A stretch of 64,000 nt of DNA from Periconia sp. R9002. Taxonomy: Eukaryota > Ascomycota > Dothideomycetes > Pleosporales > Periconiaceae. The notes under the pieces were generated by a model. It saw only the letters and a list, made by a program, of their open reading frames with translations. It had not been told where the DNA came from and did no database searches. A program made the translations under genes and the position numbers. Shown here in pieces: positions 12,016 through 23,499 of the stretch. Where the stretch lies: contig JAMAHW010000010.1 in assembly GCA_023627715.1 (NCBI GenBank), forward strand, positions 434,001 to 498,000. The letters run 5' to 3'. Within the stretch, counting starts at the first letter, position 1. The number at the start of each line of letters is the position of its first letter.

Positions 12016-12725
12016 GAATTTCCCCGTTGGCTAAGCAACAACTTTTCTTTTTTTGGGGCGGACCTGTTGTATACAATCGGGTTAATCAAACTTAGACTTC
12101 ACTCAACATTCAATCAATCTATTAGAGTTGGTAAAGTTCCAAGAATTGACAAGGTTTTATAACGACAGAATATACTGTTTGTTTACACCTTGTCACATGT
12201 GTTACTTAGCCTTTTGTTCTTCGACTTTCCCAAAAGCACTTACGCTTTTCCATCCTCGTCTTTGAAAAGTCTCCTCCTTTTTCCTAGCTTGTATCATGGC
12301 AAATACCATATAGCCTTCTGTTTACCTCGAACTGTATGCATGTACCACTTAAGGAGTTCCAAGTGCTTCGTGTTTATGTGTCAATCTTGCAGTCCATGCC
12401 TTCAATTGTTGTGGACTTGTCCAAACTTCAATACCAGTAATGAACTATGCGGAGGTTGGTCCCCACCCGATATCAGGATAGCTCTCTGCGACTCACTCCA
12501 CTTTATCGCATCTATACCGCACCCCCACACACTACAGTATATCAGTCAACTTCCAAGCCTGTCCAGCGTGCAGGAGAAAGAAATCTATAACTTCTACCAT
12601 CCAGAGCCATACCAAAACGCTCGCATTATCATACAAATTACAACTGTTCGGTTCCCTTCGCTCTATCGTTCTTGTGCTGGAAAATGGAGGTGAAAAGAGA
12701 ATATAGAAGGAAGAGAGTGGGAACT
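12016..12725. other. Intergenic region containing a dispersed-repeat segment
   Basis: About 700 bp. The open frame at 12190-12693 has no family features and is not called. The stretch holds a 55-bp segment repeated at 36 kb (listed separately). Confidence 0.5.
12309..12363 (-). repeat. 55-bp dispersed repeat, copy 1
   Basis: The reverse complement of this segment matches 36505-36559 at about 53 of 55 positions by eye (core GGAACTCCTTAAGTGGTA). Flanks on both sides differ, so it is a short captured or transposed piece. Origin unknown. Confidence 0.75.
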
Positions 12726-14400
12726 ATGTCGCGATAAACCGCCTTATCTCCTCCAGTTCATCGTCAGCATCATGGTAGCTCTCGGAGCTACTTGCGCTAT
12801 GTGTCCCATCGTAACTGTAGATGCTTGGGAGGATGCGTTGCGCTCTTTCATTTTTCTCTAACTACGTCCAATAGTAACATGATAGACACATCATTAGACA
12901 TATACATACGTGTTGGTAAGTTACCTAGAAGCTTTTCAAACTTTCGAGCAAATCTTCGGCATTTTATGCCATTTGAGTCGGTCCCAGTATGTTCGTAGCC
13001 GCGGTTTGAACATCAGCGCACGATGTTCTTTGATGCGGTCATCTATGCTTCCCTGTGTATAAAAGCGATTTACGGTCACCTGTTTAGTGTTCTCTGTATT
13101 TACCGCCCTGTGGACGCACTAACCCTCCAGAGTAGGACTAATTCAGAACGGTAGCATATACACGGATTCTGCAGCTTGTAATTCCACCCCAATGCTACTG
13201 CATCGTGGTGAGAGTAATATAATTCTATGGCTCATTTCATTGAATGTTGCCTGTATGACCTCTTGTTTGTTCAGCGAGATCTCCCATCAGAACCTTTCCT
13301 TCGGTATCTTCCAAGCGAGAGGAAATGTGTTTGAGCAATATGTCAACCCCACTGGATTTCATTTCATGCTGTGTATCTTCGAGTTTCGCACGGCATGAGG
13401 CAGTGGTAAATCTCATGGCGGTCCCAAATCATCATGAATGGAAACATTCGTCAATACAAGTAGGTCTATCACATTTTACCTTCTTTATTGCTCCGATTTT
13501 TTCCAATGAGGTTGTCACTGGGGAGAGTGATACTGAGGATCAGCCGATAACGAGTGGACAAGAGCAGTGCACACTCGTTGTATTCCTGGTAATAGACTAA
13601 TCCCAGCTGATGATGAATCATTTCACTGCAGTCTGAGAGAGTCTTGGACATACCTCTCCATAGGGGTAATGGCACCTTCAGCTGCTTCTGTTTCTTCCCA
13701 TCGAGTCATACAGCACTGTTAAATAATGTCAAACCTCTTTCCAGAGCACGCAAATACTGACCCACATTTTCAGATAGGCCTTTGCTGGCTCACGGTTCAA
13801 TCTCACGAAATGTGAACAATGACTGGACATCGTAATAATCATTCAGGGACAGTTCTGCTGAATAGCCCAGTCTCGACTTTGCTTTGATATTGCACAGTGA
13901 CCGGGAGTAGTCTTTTGCACGAGCGATACCCTTCCCAATCTCATAAACAAAGACGCAACACCACCTAATGCGATCTGTTGGAAAATGCTCGCGGAAGCGG
14001 GTCCCTTTGCCATGCCTGTCATTTGTTTGATCGCTTTCCCTGGCCTTCGTAGTCGTCCCGAACCATTCGTAAGTGGGTTCCCGAGATCATGCTCCAACAT
14101 ATCGAGTTCTGTTGCTTCTCTATTGTTATCTAAGGCTGTGAGCAGGTATATTGGCCTCATGATCAGTCGGTGTAACCAAACCCTAGAGTTGTATATGGAA
14201 CATAGTATTAAAAGTCCTAGTATATCAACACCCATAATATCAATAATTTTATTGCCAGATTGCCCATTCTTCTTGGATATGATATATAAATCAATTAATT
14301 CTAATTCTAACCCAGCCTTGATTCAATTGACGTGCATACATATCAGATGTATGTTATGTCCCGTTGCAGTGCATTTACAGTTTTCTTACTTTGAAAACTA
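12726..14400 (-). pseudogene. Frame-broken, unrecognised fungal gene
   Basis: No single long ORF, but several minus-strand stretches read like protein and follow each other. Upstream: a frame through 14140-13825 with GTRFREHFPTDRIRWCC, then LSLNDYYDVQSLFTFREIEP. Middle: around 13650, TRWEETEAAEGAITPMERYV; around 13400-13240, SRLEDTEGK and NKQEVIQATFNEMSHRI in different frames. End: SIDDRIKEHRALMFKPRLRTYW near 13050-12980, FARKFEKLLE, then across a plausible intron ERAQRILPSIYSYDG and DDELEEIRRFIAT before a stop near 12726. Adjacent pieces sit in different frames without good splice signals between them, which suggests decay. Function not recognised; exact ends are uncertain. Confidence 0.4.
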
Positions 14401-14851
14401 TACATCCAATGATCAAAAACAGTAAGCTGGCCATTTTCTCCCTCGAAGATTGAGAGAGTGGCATGTGCGTGCAAACTTGTCTGCACGCATTACGGGGTTT
14501 GGCTAGGTTGGGGAAAGGCTGTCAACCGCACTTCCTTCCTTGAAATACTGTTAAACATCCTCTCAACGTAGCTTCCACAGGCATTCAATATACAATCTAG
14601 ACCTTTATTTTTGTTAGACAGTGTTCCTAGGGTGTGCCAAACCCCGTAATGCGGTGTGTGAACGTCTGGGCACGTGACATTTGCCAAGGATCAATGTTGA
14701 TCCGCTAGCGCGAGCTTGCCTAATTTCACGACCAGAGCTTCCCCACCACTTCACCGCCGACAACCTACCTACGTCAGTCGCATTACCTTTGCGCTGTTGT
14801 TTGACGTCCAATTCCAGATCCAGCAACCGCGCAAGCAGAAATACCGCCATC
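14401..14851. promoter_or_regulatory. Region upstream of SMD1
   Basis: About 450 bp with no gene recognised. A CGTAATGCGG/CCGCATTACG-like inverted pair (around 14487-14500 and 14643-14655) brackets a palindromic stretch. Confidence 0.35.
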
Positions 14852-15529
14852 ATGAAGCTCGTCAGGTAAGCACAGCTCCGCAACTAGCACTTGTAGTACT
14901 AACAAGTAATAGGTTTCTTATGAAATGCCAGAACGAGACTGTCACTATTGAGCTGAAGAACGGTACGTGATCAATGTTACTTATTTGCATCTGCGCGTAC
15001 GTCCCTAGCCAGGACATTTCCGTGCCTCCTTACATCGTATCCATACCGCGAGAAATTACATTGCCACGCAATGATATCCAAGTCTTCTGATTATTTATTG
15101 CGCCTGGGATGATCGAGTCGACTGTTGCACACGAGACTCTCATAACCGAACTCTGCGCGTGTTGATCGCCTTTGGAGTACCAAGTCGGTTTCAAGCTGAT
15201 TGTTTCTAGGCACGGTCGTGCACGGCACCATTGCTTCCGTTTCCCCACTCATGAATGTCGCCCTTCGAACCGTGAAATACAGGCCCCAGCACCGCGAAGA
15301 GGTCACTCTTGATACCATGACCGTACGCGGCTCAACAGTTCGTTACATCATTCTACCGGAATCGCTGCCGCTCGACACCCTCTTAATCGACGATGCGCCC
15401 AAACCCAAGAACAAGGCTAGGAAAGAAACGGATCGTGGTGGTCGCGGAGGTGGAGGTAGGGGAGGTCCCCGAGGGCGCGGTGGCCGAGGTGGCGGCCGTG
15501 GTGGTCGTGGACGAGGACGTGGGATGTGA
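14852..15529 (+). CDS. SMD1: Small nuclear ribonucleoprotein Sm D1
   Basis: A 127-residue core spliceosomal protein of the heptameric Sm ring on U1, U2, U4 and U5 snRNAs. Three exons: a 14-nt first exon (14852-14865, MKLVR split), 14913-14962 and 15210-15529. Intron 1 is 47 nt with a perfect TACTAAC branch site; intron 2 is 247 nt. The joined protein starts [22 protein letters not shown] and continues [19 protein letters not shown], then [21 protein letters not shown]: Sm1 and Sm2 motifs in order. The C-terminal tail is an RG/GRG repeat of about 35 residues, the usual substrate for arginine methylation before SMN-type assembly. The tiny first exon is easily missed by gene finders. Confidence 0.96.
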
Positions 15530-16528
15530 GCGAAGTCGAGAATACGGAATGGACATGACAACAACCTTACTGGGATTCAATACCAAAAGGCGCCAGGAGA
15601 CCTTGTGTTATTTTTTGGGCTACCAAATTACAGGGTAGGGGGATTCCGTCCACTTCAACTACTCGAGATTGATACCTTTCAGGTTCGCCTTTTGGATCAT
15701 TTGACAGCATGCGGAGCGATGAGGCATGCGCGGCGTTTGGAATCATCGAGGAATATGGATATACCAAATACAGATTAGGCGACAATGGAGAGAACACTCA
15801 ATGTCAAAATACTGTAGCACTCAGTGTTGATCTGCGCAGTCACAGCTCTTTGTTCATTTCTGCTGAAAACCTTGTCAACAATGCCGCGGCAGAACACAAG
15901 CGCATGGAGCGTCTATACAGGGGATATTAACGGTTTAACGTAGCCACTCCATGACAGCATTCTTATCTCTAGGCATCGCTCCGAACCCCACCACCACCAA
16001 ACCCCTGCAATACTTCTGCATCGCGTAACGAGATCGCGCCATTGCTGTACAAATACGTGTGAGGGGTGAGTGCAGCTATAGTGATGCCGAGACTTCGCTG
16101 CATTCGGAAAAAGACGGAAAATGTCAAATTGCGCGGCGGGGTTGCGACTACAATGGGAGGCTCAGGGTATCGAGCACGCAATCCAAGCTAACCATCACAA
16201 CACCATGATGAGCGATCGGAACGAGAGCCGCTCGGCACCTCATATGTCATGCTTTGCGGATAGCATACCTATTTAATGGTCCCGATTTCTTTTGCTTCTT
16301 CTGGATCTTGCTGTCTTTACATTCAACCCTTGTAAACTCCCATTTCCAATCAATTAGGAGCATACACCTCTGTATATTGATCTATATAAATCTCACGTTT
16401 CATATATTCATCGTTTCACAGCATACCAAGTCATTGGACCTGTCCTCTCAAAATCTCTTTCGATCCGATCGAGGTAGAAGTGTTTCACTCGACGTTCTCA
16501 AGGCTCAGATCAATCATCAATCCTCAAC
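15530..16528. promoter_or_regulatory. Intergenic region, SMD1 3' flank and dioxygenase promoter
   Basis: About 1 kb with no supported gene. Short open frames here (up to 73 residues) show no family features. Confidence 0.45.
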
Positions 16529-17901
16529 ATGGCACCTGCGTTGACATCGAGCGCTCCCACCGCTCCCCACGAGCTCTCCAAACCTCAACCCTTCCTTAAC
16601 CACAAAGCTCCTCGCAACATCTACCCCGACGGCATAAAAACCTCGGGCCAACACCCTCCACTCTACGACCAGCTTCGCCCCTACTCAGACTTCCCCAAGG
16701 AGATCACTGGCCCAACAGTTTGGGATGCCACTGAATACAAGAACAGCCCGGAGCGCTGGACTCATGTATTTTCTCCCGAAGAAATACAGGAAATCAGCGA
16801 CACAGCAGACAGCTTCATCGCCTCGGGAACGCCCTTGACCGGCATTTCGCAAGAGAACTTCCCTCTCCCAAAATTCGCCCAGTTCCTCAGCGTGCTCCGC
16901 AAAGATCTTATCGACGGCAAAGGCTTCATTCTCTTCAAGGGGCTCCCTGTCCTTGAATGGCGCAACTATAAATCTGCAGTCGCTTACATGGGCCTCGGAA
17001 CGTATATTGGCTACTTTGTCTCTCAAAACTCCCGCGGCCACGTACTTGGGCATGTAAAAGATCTCGGCGAGGATTCTACACAGATCGATAAAGTTCGCAT
17101 CTATCGCACTAACGCGCGTCAATTCTTCCACGCCGATGACTCCGATATCGTCGGTTTGTTGTGCATTGCGAAGGCACTGGAAGGCGGCGAGAGCGATCTT
17201 GTCAGCAGCCACACCGTGTGGAACGATTTGCAGCAGAATCACCCTGATGTGGCAGAGTTGTTGACACAACCGATTTGGTATTTTGACAGAAAAGGCGAGA
17301 CGAGCGTCGGGCAGGAAGAATGGATCAAGACGGCCGTGTTCTACCTTGAAACTGGGGATAACCCGAGGGTGTACTCCAAGTAAGACACCTTTTCCATAAA
17401 TTTCATCACCACGACGCAAGAAATACTCCAAACTTGACTTTCTGCTAACATCAGAATAGGTGGGACCCCTACTACATCCGCAGTCTAACCCGTTTCTCTG
17501 ACGCGGGTCTGATCCCAGCCCTCTCCCCCGAACAACAACGCGCTGCTGAGATCCTCGAAGCAACCTGCGTCAAACACGCTCTTCATATGATTCTCGACAT
17601 TGGTGACATCCAATTTCTGTCCAATAACCACATCTTCCATGCTCGCACTGCGTACAAAGATTACCCGGCCCCCGCTCCACGACGTCACCTGATGAGGTTG
17701 TGGCTGAGCACGCCCGAGAACGAGGGTGGCTGGTAAGTTTTCCCTTTCATTCTCAGCAATCGTTATATTTTGATGAGAATATTAATGCTAATGTATCACT
17801 TTCTGTGCAGGAAACTCCCGTTCCATGATAGCAAGGAGAAGAAACGCGGAGGTATTCAGGTGAATGACACCGCACCAGTTGCTCCTCAGGACGCCGAATA
17901 A
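16529..17901 (+). CDS. TauD/TfdA-like (clavaminate-synthase-like) Fe(II)/2-oxoglutarate dioxygenase
   Basis: A 404-residue enzyme in three exons (16529-17379, 17460-17732, 17811-17901). After a Pro-rich lead the domain has GPTVWDATEY and FSPEEIQEI, KGFILFKGLPV, then the metal site FFHADDSD (HxD), SHTVWNDL, NNHIFHARTAYKDYP with the distal His, and RRHLMRLWLS with the 2-oxoglutarate-binding Arg. This is the usual TauD order, so it should oxidise a small organic substrate using Fe(II), O2 and 2-oxoglutarate. Substrate is unknown; sulfonate use or secondary metabolism are both possible and no cluster partners are adjacent. The last exon gives a short polar tail (KLPFHDSKEKKRGG). Confidence 0.88.
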
Positions 17902-18652
17902 AATCGAAGATATACTACTCCACTGAATTGTGCTTCGACCATGTCTTAAGAGCGAGTCGAATGGAAGAGTAGAATAGTGAAAAATGAGGAGAGGACACAA
18001 GATATTGACAGAAATCTCTGAACTTCTGAAGTGTTATGAACTAGCAGCCAGTCCTTTTCATTCAGCATACAAAGACACAGTCATGGAAAACTGACTTTGT
18101 TGGTACGATGAAGCTAGCCTGTTGGCTGAATGCGATTTGAAACCCGAGGGAGTGAATCAACGGACAGGAGATATAAGTATATTTGCCTCATACGCTAGCA
18201 AAATCGAAAAACTTTAAATATCATCATTTGACTTCCTTCCCTCCTCTTGGCCTCGATACATCTTCCTCTATTTCTTCTCCTGGTATCTACGCCACTAATA
18301 CACTAAATCATAATCCGCTTTCTTCAAGTCAACAATGGCATATGTATTCGTGAAATTCTACACGTACAAAACCTTCAATAGATATTAATTCTCTGTTCAT
18401 GAGTAACATCTAAACACTTCTAAGCTCAAACGCCACGGCATTGAAACCACCCAGGATATATAATATAAACCTACAAAACAATTACGGACTCTCCTCTGAC
18501 TAGGGAGGATAATATTAAAAAGCAACATCAAATCACAAAACCCCCCACATACGAGCAAAAAGATCTATCTATAACCATTGATCCATCTCATCATCACTTG
18601 ACCAGTTTCCTGAGCCATAGTCCACGCTATGTGGGAGAGTTATAAGAAACCT
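17902..18652. other. Intergenic region between convergent genes
   Basis: About 750 bp, AT-rich, no gene recognised; it should contain both 3' ends. Confidence 0.45.
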
Positions 18653-19984
18653 CTAGCACGTCTTCTTCTTGCAGGGCTTCGACGTCTTAGAGGGTTTGGG
18701 CGCAGCGGTCGTCTTATCATCCTTTGCGGTAGTCTTGGCTGGTTCCGCCTTGCTGGTCGTCTTGTCATCCTTTGCGCTGCTGGTCTTGGTGACGAGCGTG
18801 GTGGGTTTGGACGGCTCGGCAGAGGTCTTGTCGGTGGCAGCAGAAGTTGGTTTGGCGGATCCGGAGGTTTTATCAGTTACAGCAGAGGTTGGTTTGGTGG
18901 TTCCTGAGCTGTTTTCAGATGCGGACGAAGTGACTGCAGCAGACGAGGTGACTGAAGCAGACGAAGTGGCTGGAGCAGATCCCGACGAAGACGACGGCTT
19001 GGGTTTGAGGGAACACGCAGGGGCTCCCGAGGAGGAGGTGGCAGCAGGATTAGAGGCAGATGCCCTCTTGCTGTTCTTGGGAGCAGGCGTGATCGCGTCT
19101 GGGTCTTCACCACATCCCGTCTGCTCTTCCTCTGGCTTGTAAGCGTCTTTCTGCGCCTTGAGGCTCTGCTCGGTGATGGTGTCGGCATCCACGTGGTTCT
19201 CAGCTTTGTCGCCTGGCGGTGTGCGGCTCCGGACCCAGGATCCCTTAGGAGACTTGTCAATATTCAAGGCTCCCGCCTCGACCGAGTAGATCGCCTGGAC
19301 GGCGTTGTTGTTTTGCAGTGTTGCGAACTCATAGTCGTACCACACATTGTGCTTGCCTCTCCAGGCCAATTCACCTTTGTCCTGGTATGGTACAGTATAG
19401 ATATTGGTTCCCGCGCCTGTAACGACGTATGTATCTCCACTAGAGGCCCTGGCCAATGCCTGAGAGGTGCGGGCGATCCAGGCCATTTGCGTCAAGGTGC
19501 CGTAGGCATGAATGCCAGGGACTTTTTCGAGGGCTTTGTACCAGCTTGTGGGCAAGGCATCGTTGATGGTTTTACCGTTCAGGTCTGGGTACTTCTCGAT
19601 GAACTTTCTGGCATTGGTTTTTCCGGCACCGAAACTGTAGAAGACTGTGCTGGTTTTATCGTTAAGAATACCACACAGCTCGAGATCCTTCACAATGTCA
19701 TCTACGGACGGCATTGGATTAGCGTGTTTGTATATGTTCCATCCGGTTTCATCTTTTGGAGCCTTTGGATTGGGGCATTTGAGCTCTGCATAATCGTAGG
19801 GTTTGGGCTGCCACTTAGGGGCTGACACGTCCTCCTTGCTCCAGCACATGAGCGAATTGCAAAAGTTCCTAAAGCTGCCTGCTTCGACAGCTGGTGTCAA
19901 CTGCAGGAAGAGGAGACCGTACACAAACAATTGTGTGAGTGAAGCATTGACTGCAACATTTTTTAAAGAGCTTGCGACAGCCAT
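18653..19984 (-). CDS. Secreted protein with Ser/Thr-rich tail, unrecognised N-terminal domain
   Basis: A 443-residue intronless protein. The N-terminus has a hydrophobic segment (LTQLFVYGLLFLQL, about residues 17-30) ending at a likely cleavage site after AVEA, so export is expected. The next about 240 residues form a globular, Cys-poor domain with STVFYSFGAGKTNARKFIEKY, TINDALPTSWYKALEKV and HNVWYDYEFATLQNNNAVQ; I do not recognise the family. The remainder is a Ser/Thr/Lys-rich spacer with TTSK, SAVTDKTS and SAATDKTS repeats, typical of O-glycosylated wall or extracellular proteins, ending in a short basic CKKKTC tail. No GPI signal is seen. Divergent from the ankyrin gene. Function unassigned. 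Confidence 0.8.
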   Translation of the reverse strand: MAVASSLKNVAVNASLTQLFVYGLLFLQLTPAVEAGSFRNFCNSLMCWSKEDVSAPKWQPKPYDYAELKCPNPKAPKDETGWNIYKHANPMPSVDDIVKDLELCGILNDKTSTVFYSFGAGKTNARKFIEKYPDLNGKTINDALPTSWYKALEKVPGIHAYGTLTQMAWIARTSQALARASSGDTYVVTGAGTNIYTVPYQDKGELAWRGKHNVWYDYEFATLQNNNAVQAIYSVEAGALNIDKSPKGSWVRSRTPPGDKAENHVDADTITEQSLKAQKDAYKPEEEQTGCGEDPDAITPAPKNSKRASASNPAATSSSGAPACSLKPKPSSSSGSAPATSSASVTSSAAVTSSASENSSGTTKPTSAVTDKTSGSAKPTSAATDKTSAEPSKPTTLVTKTSSAKDDKTTSKAEPAKTTAKDDKTTAAPKPSKTSKPCKKKTC

Positions 19985-20738
19985 TTTTGGAACAAAGGTA
20001 GGGGAAACTGTGAAATTCTGATTTGTTGAGGACTGGTAAGATTGAACTTGAATGAAATTCAGTTGCGAACAGAAACGGTACTAAACGAGTGAAGAAATGA
20101 GTGACTGAATGAATGAATGAACTAGTAAAAGAGTGAATGAATGAAAGGATGGTTTGAGTATATAGCAAACAGCAAATGTACTACGCCGCTTTATAGTAAA
20201 CGTGAACCGATTCCAACCTTTCACGGACATGCCCCTCTAAAATCAGATCGTAACTTATTTCTGCCTTGGACAAAATCTCACCTAATACAGCAATGGAGTG
20301 ATATGATTATACAAATCTTCTAGCCCCCAAACTCGGAATCTGACGTTGGTCGGAAATTGTAGGGATGTGAATGTTTAGTACAAAAGCGTACTACTGCCTT
20401 CCGATTAAAAGCGTGCTACCACCTTACGACTGGTGAATCAGCATAGCCAAGTTCAGCCGTTGTTACACCACGCGAACATTGGCCCCGTCGCACTCGTACC
20501 TACCTAGTACTCACACCGTTTTCTGTACACTGTATGTCCGCCTCATTTGCCTCCTGTATTTCCTCGGCCCTGATGCTGATGAAATCTTAGGTTGCTAATT
20601 TGACGATACGGGCATAGTAAAGTTGATTCCGAGAAAAAAAAATAACATTATTCGCCCTGCAACTGCCTCAAGCTATTTGCGTGATCATTCCAGCATACAC
20701 CTTAGATCGTGTTTACATCACCAAAACATTCTTTCATT
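19985..20738. promoter_or_regulatory. Shared promoter region, secreted protein gene / ankyrin gene
   Basis: About 750 bp with a TGAATGAA-rich stretch at 20085-20150 that looks like a degenerate tandem repeat in the 5' leader of the secreted-protein gene. No gene recognised. Confidence 0.45.
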
Positions 20739-21530
20739 ATGGCGAACAAACGAAGGGAAATCCTCGCTGCATGCTCTAGCGGTAGCACTTCGACTCTGGA
20801 GGCGTTATTTCAAGAGCTGAATATCAAACCTGACCACCCAAGGACACCCTACGAGATAGATCAGAAAATCCCAGATAAACAACGTCCCGTCAGCGTTCAT
20901 GAAATGCTTATAGCCGCCATCCAGGGCCAACAAATCGAGGCTATCTCTTTCCTCTGCAGCAAATTCCCAAAACCCCACCTCCAAGGCACGCCCCTCCGCG
21001 AAGCCCTACGGATGGAAAATGCGGACGTGCTACGCACAGTATGCAAACTCGATCCTGAATCCGTCGCAAGCCAGGACCTCGGCGACGATGACACTGTTAA
21101 CGCTCTGGGCTATGCAGCCTCCAGAGCGAACGGTGCTCTTCTCGTCAAAGTCCTCCTCGACGCCGGTGCCGATCCAAACGTGCCCCCGCCCTTCCTGATG
21201 CCGAGTAACTGGAACGTATCTGCCGCTGTGGTCGCAGGCCTCCCTAAATCAACCTTTGAGCAATTCTTCGATGCGGGCTTTATCAGCAATGATCCACACG
21301 TCGCGCGACTTGCTGTGGAGAACAAGCGCCCGGATGTCTTAGAGGTTCTGTTCACGAGGAGCAAAGAGATTGCGAATGCGTATTTCCCACCAGAGGAAGA
21401 ACTAATCAAATTGGCAAATGAGACCGAGAATGTGGATATGGTGGCAACTGTCAAACGGCTGTACGCAACGCGCCGTGCATCGCCCAAGAAAGGTCTGCTT
21501 GGCAGTCTCGTCAGCAAGTTCCGTTCGTGA
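20739..21530 (+). CDS. Ankyrin-repeat protein
   Basis: A 263-residue single-exon protein. The ATG at 20739 (MANKRREI) is used; the longer frame upstream begins with GTG. Helix-turn-helix ankyrin units can be followed: REILAACSSGSTSTLEALFQ, VHEMLIAAIQGQQIEAISFL, TPLREALRMENADVLRTVC, ALGYAASRANGALLVKVLLDAGADPNV and a degenerate last pair. Such proteins usually mediate protein binding; the partner is unknown. The C-terminus is basic (RRASPKKGLLGSLVSKFRS) and could touch membranes or nucleic acid, which is only a guess. Confidence 0.85.
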   Translation: MANKRREILAACSSGSTSTLEALFQELNIKPDHPRTPYEIDQKIPDKQRPVSVHEMLIAAIQGQQIEAISFLCSKFPKPHLQGTPLREALRMENADVLRTVCKLDPESVASQDLGDDDTVNALGYAASRANGALLVKVLLDAGADPNVPPPFLMPSNWNVSAAVVAGLPKSTFEQFFDAGFISNDPHVARLAVENKRPDVLEVLFTRSKEIANAYFPPEEELIKLANETENVDMVATVKRLYATRRASPKKGLLGSLVSKFRS

Positions 21531-23499
21531 ATTTACGACGAATGAGCAAGTTCGATAGAGTTTGAAGTCTTATTGCGTTTCGGATTCGCGCTTTACTTGG
21601 TACTTCCGAATACATGCTATTTTCTCTATAAGTTTTCTGATTAGTGACCACTCACTCGCGCCAAAGTGCAGGTCGTGCGAAATAGGAGATGCCCGTCGTT
21701 CACTAGCGGAGAGGGCTGGCGTCAGCGAACAATTAAACTATTTACAACCAAATACAATTGTATATATATAGAAAACTGGCAACTCATGAGATCATACTCC
21801 ATCCTCCTGAAAGTAACATCCGAAGAAACGTCCGAAATAATGCAGATCGAATCGGAGTATGTCATGGGGACTAGCTTGCTCTTCGCCTAACAAGTATAGC
21901 AGAATCGTAGTGCTCACCCACCCGTCCTTTTTTTAGTAAGTTAAACCTAGGCTCTATCAAATGCCTGAAAGAATTTCAAAAGAGTAATATTTGTAGGGAG
22001 GATAAAGTGTGCTCTCTTCATCGTTGTGTAAGGCATTCCAAAAAAAAAAAAAATCGGTGACAGTCTGATGGATAGATGTACGTGTATTGGTGTACTAGCT
22101 AGCTATCTGCTGTATATGTGGATGTCGGGCTATGCTCCTGCCCTTGCCCAGGGCACTTTCCTCCATTCCCTCACGAAAATTCACAAACACCGCAAGTTCA
22201 TTCTCTATGCATACGTACACTTTATGAGAGTCGTAAAAAGAATAAGTAACTCTCTACGCAAGGAGCCTAGATTATCCGTTCTCTATCTCCCTCTCCTTTC
22301 TACGACCTTAACTTGCCCAATCGAGTAATCCTCTACTTCAACGTCGATCACTGTAGTGGGTCCATGAGACATGCGCACAGGCCCGATGGGACATGGATAA
22401 ATTACCAAATTGTGTGTAACTTACAGACCTATTGTATCTCTTTTTACTTGAGCCAGAGTAACGGCTCAATCACGCATTCGTTTCCCAATATCGTAAACTC
22501 ATTCCTTAATGCCACATATGCCGAAGTTACGTGAGAAGCTCTGAATGTACTTGAAGCTCAACAAGTCACTTACCAATGTTCAGTTCATTGCTACTAGATA
22601 CGACGTGCTGTGGTGTATTGAGAAGCTGATCATGTACTGTAACCACCCTGGTCGTGTATAGCTAACTTTGTATACATACCCGCGATAACGTTATAGAGAT
22701 CTGTAGCGGGGGTAGATACTAAAGCTGATATATTGCAGTCTTCAGTACAATATTTCCCCAGACATATATAACAAGTCATGTCCCTGTAGAAACGAGTCTG
22801 TAAAATAAAAATAAAACACCAGATTTATGTCATTTATACCTCAAATGGGAACATTACCCATCTCCTAGAGACACATGGACAATGCGTTACGCTAGAAGCA
22901 TGTCCCTACGCTAGTACAGTCACCTACACTTTGTACGGGATATTACTTGATTAGGAAAGTTAAGGTCATGTATAGAAGGGGGTGTGTTTAATGAGCATTG
23001 GAGATGGAGAGAGAGAGTGCGCCAGTCCATTGTGTTTAATATGTAGGAGTACATGTATGTAAGTACGGCCGAGGACGTTACCAAGTGTTTTCCCCTACCT
23101 GTGTCGATACCCAGGGTAGCAATACTCTGTGAGGTTCCAATTCAATTTAATATAAGTACGTATGGAAGGGCCTTGTAGACTCACGACAACGGTCAGATTT
23201 TCCTATAACAAATCACAACCCCAAACAACTACACATAGCTCAAAAAGTGCAAGGTTGATTAAGGATAAAGTATTGATTAATTGTCTGGCTATAAATATGA
23301 TACGTAACAAGATGTGCGAACGAAATCCCCCAGGGAACCCGCACACATCTCAATCACTTCAAGCCAAGACGGAGAGCACCTAAGCCTCATCACCTGCCGT
23401 ACACATTCGTCAATCCAGAAACCCTCATATCTACGTGAGACACATTGAGAAGTTGAGCTCTCAAGTGTATGATTGTATAGTACATTAAAGAGGGTCGGC
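21531..23499. other. Long AT-rich intergenic region
   Basis: About 2 kb with no gene recognised. It includes a 13-A run near 22040 and many short frames without family features. It probably contains 3' ends of the ankyrin gene and of the hexose transporter. Confidence 0.45.

Noticed and set aside
11589..12089. 166-codon minus-strand frame opposite the Sec14-like tail
   Set aside because: Shadow of the low-complexity C-terminus; no family features.
12190..12693. 167-codon plus-strand frame
   Set aside because: Cys/Ser/Pro/His mixture without family features; overlaps the 55-bp dispersed repeat.
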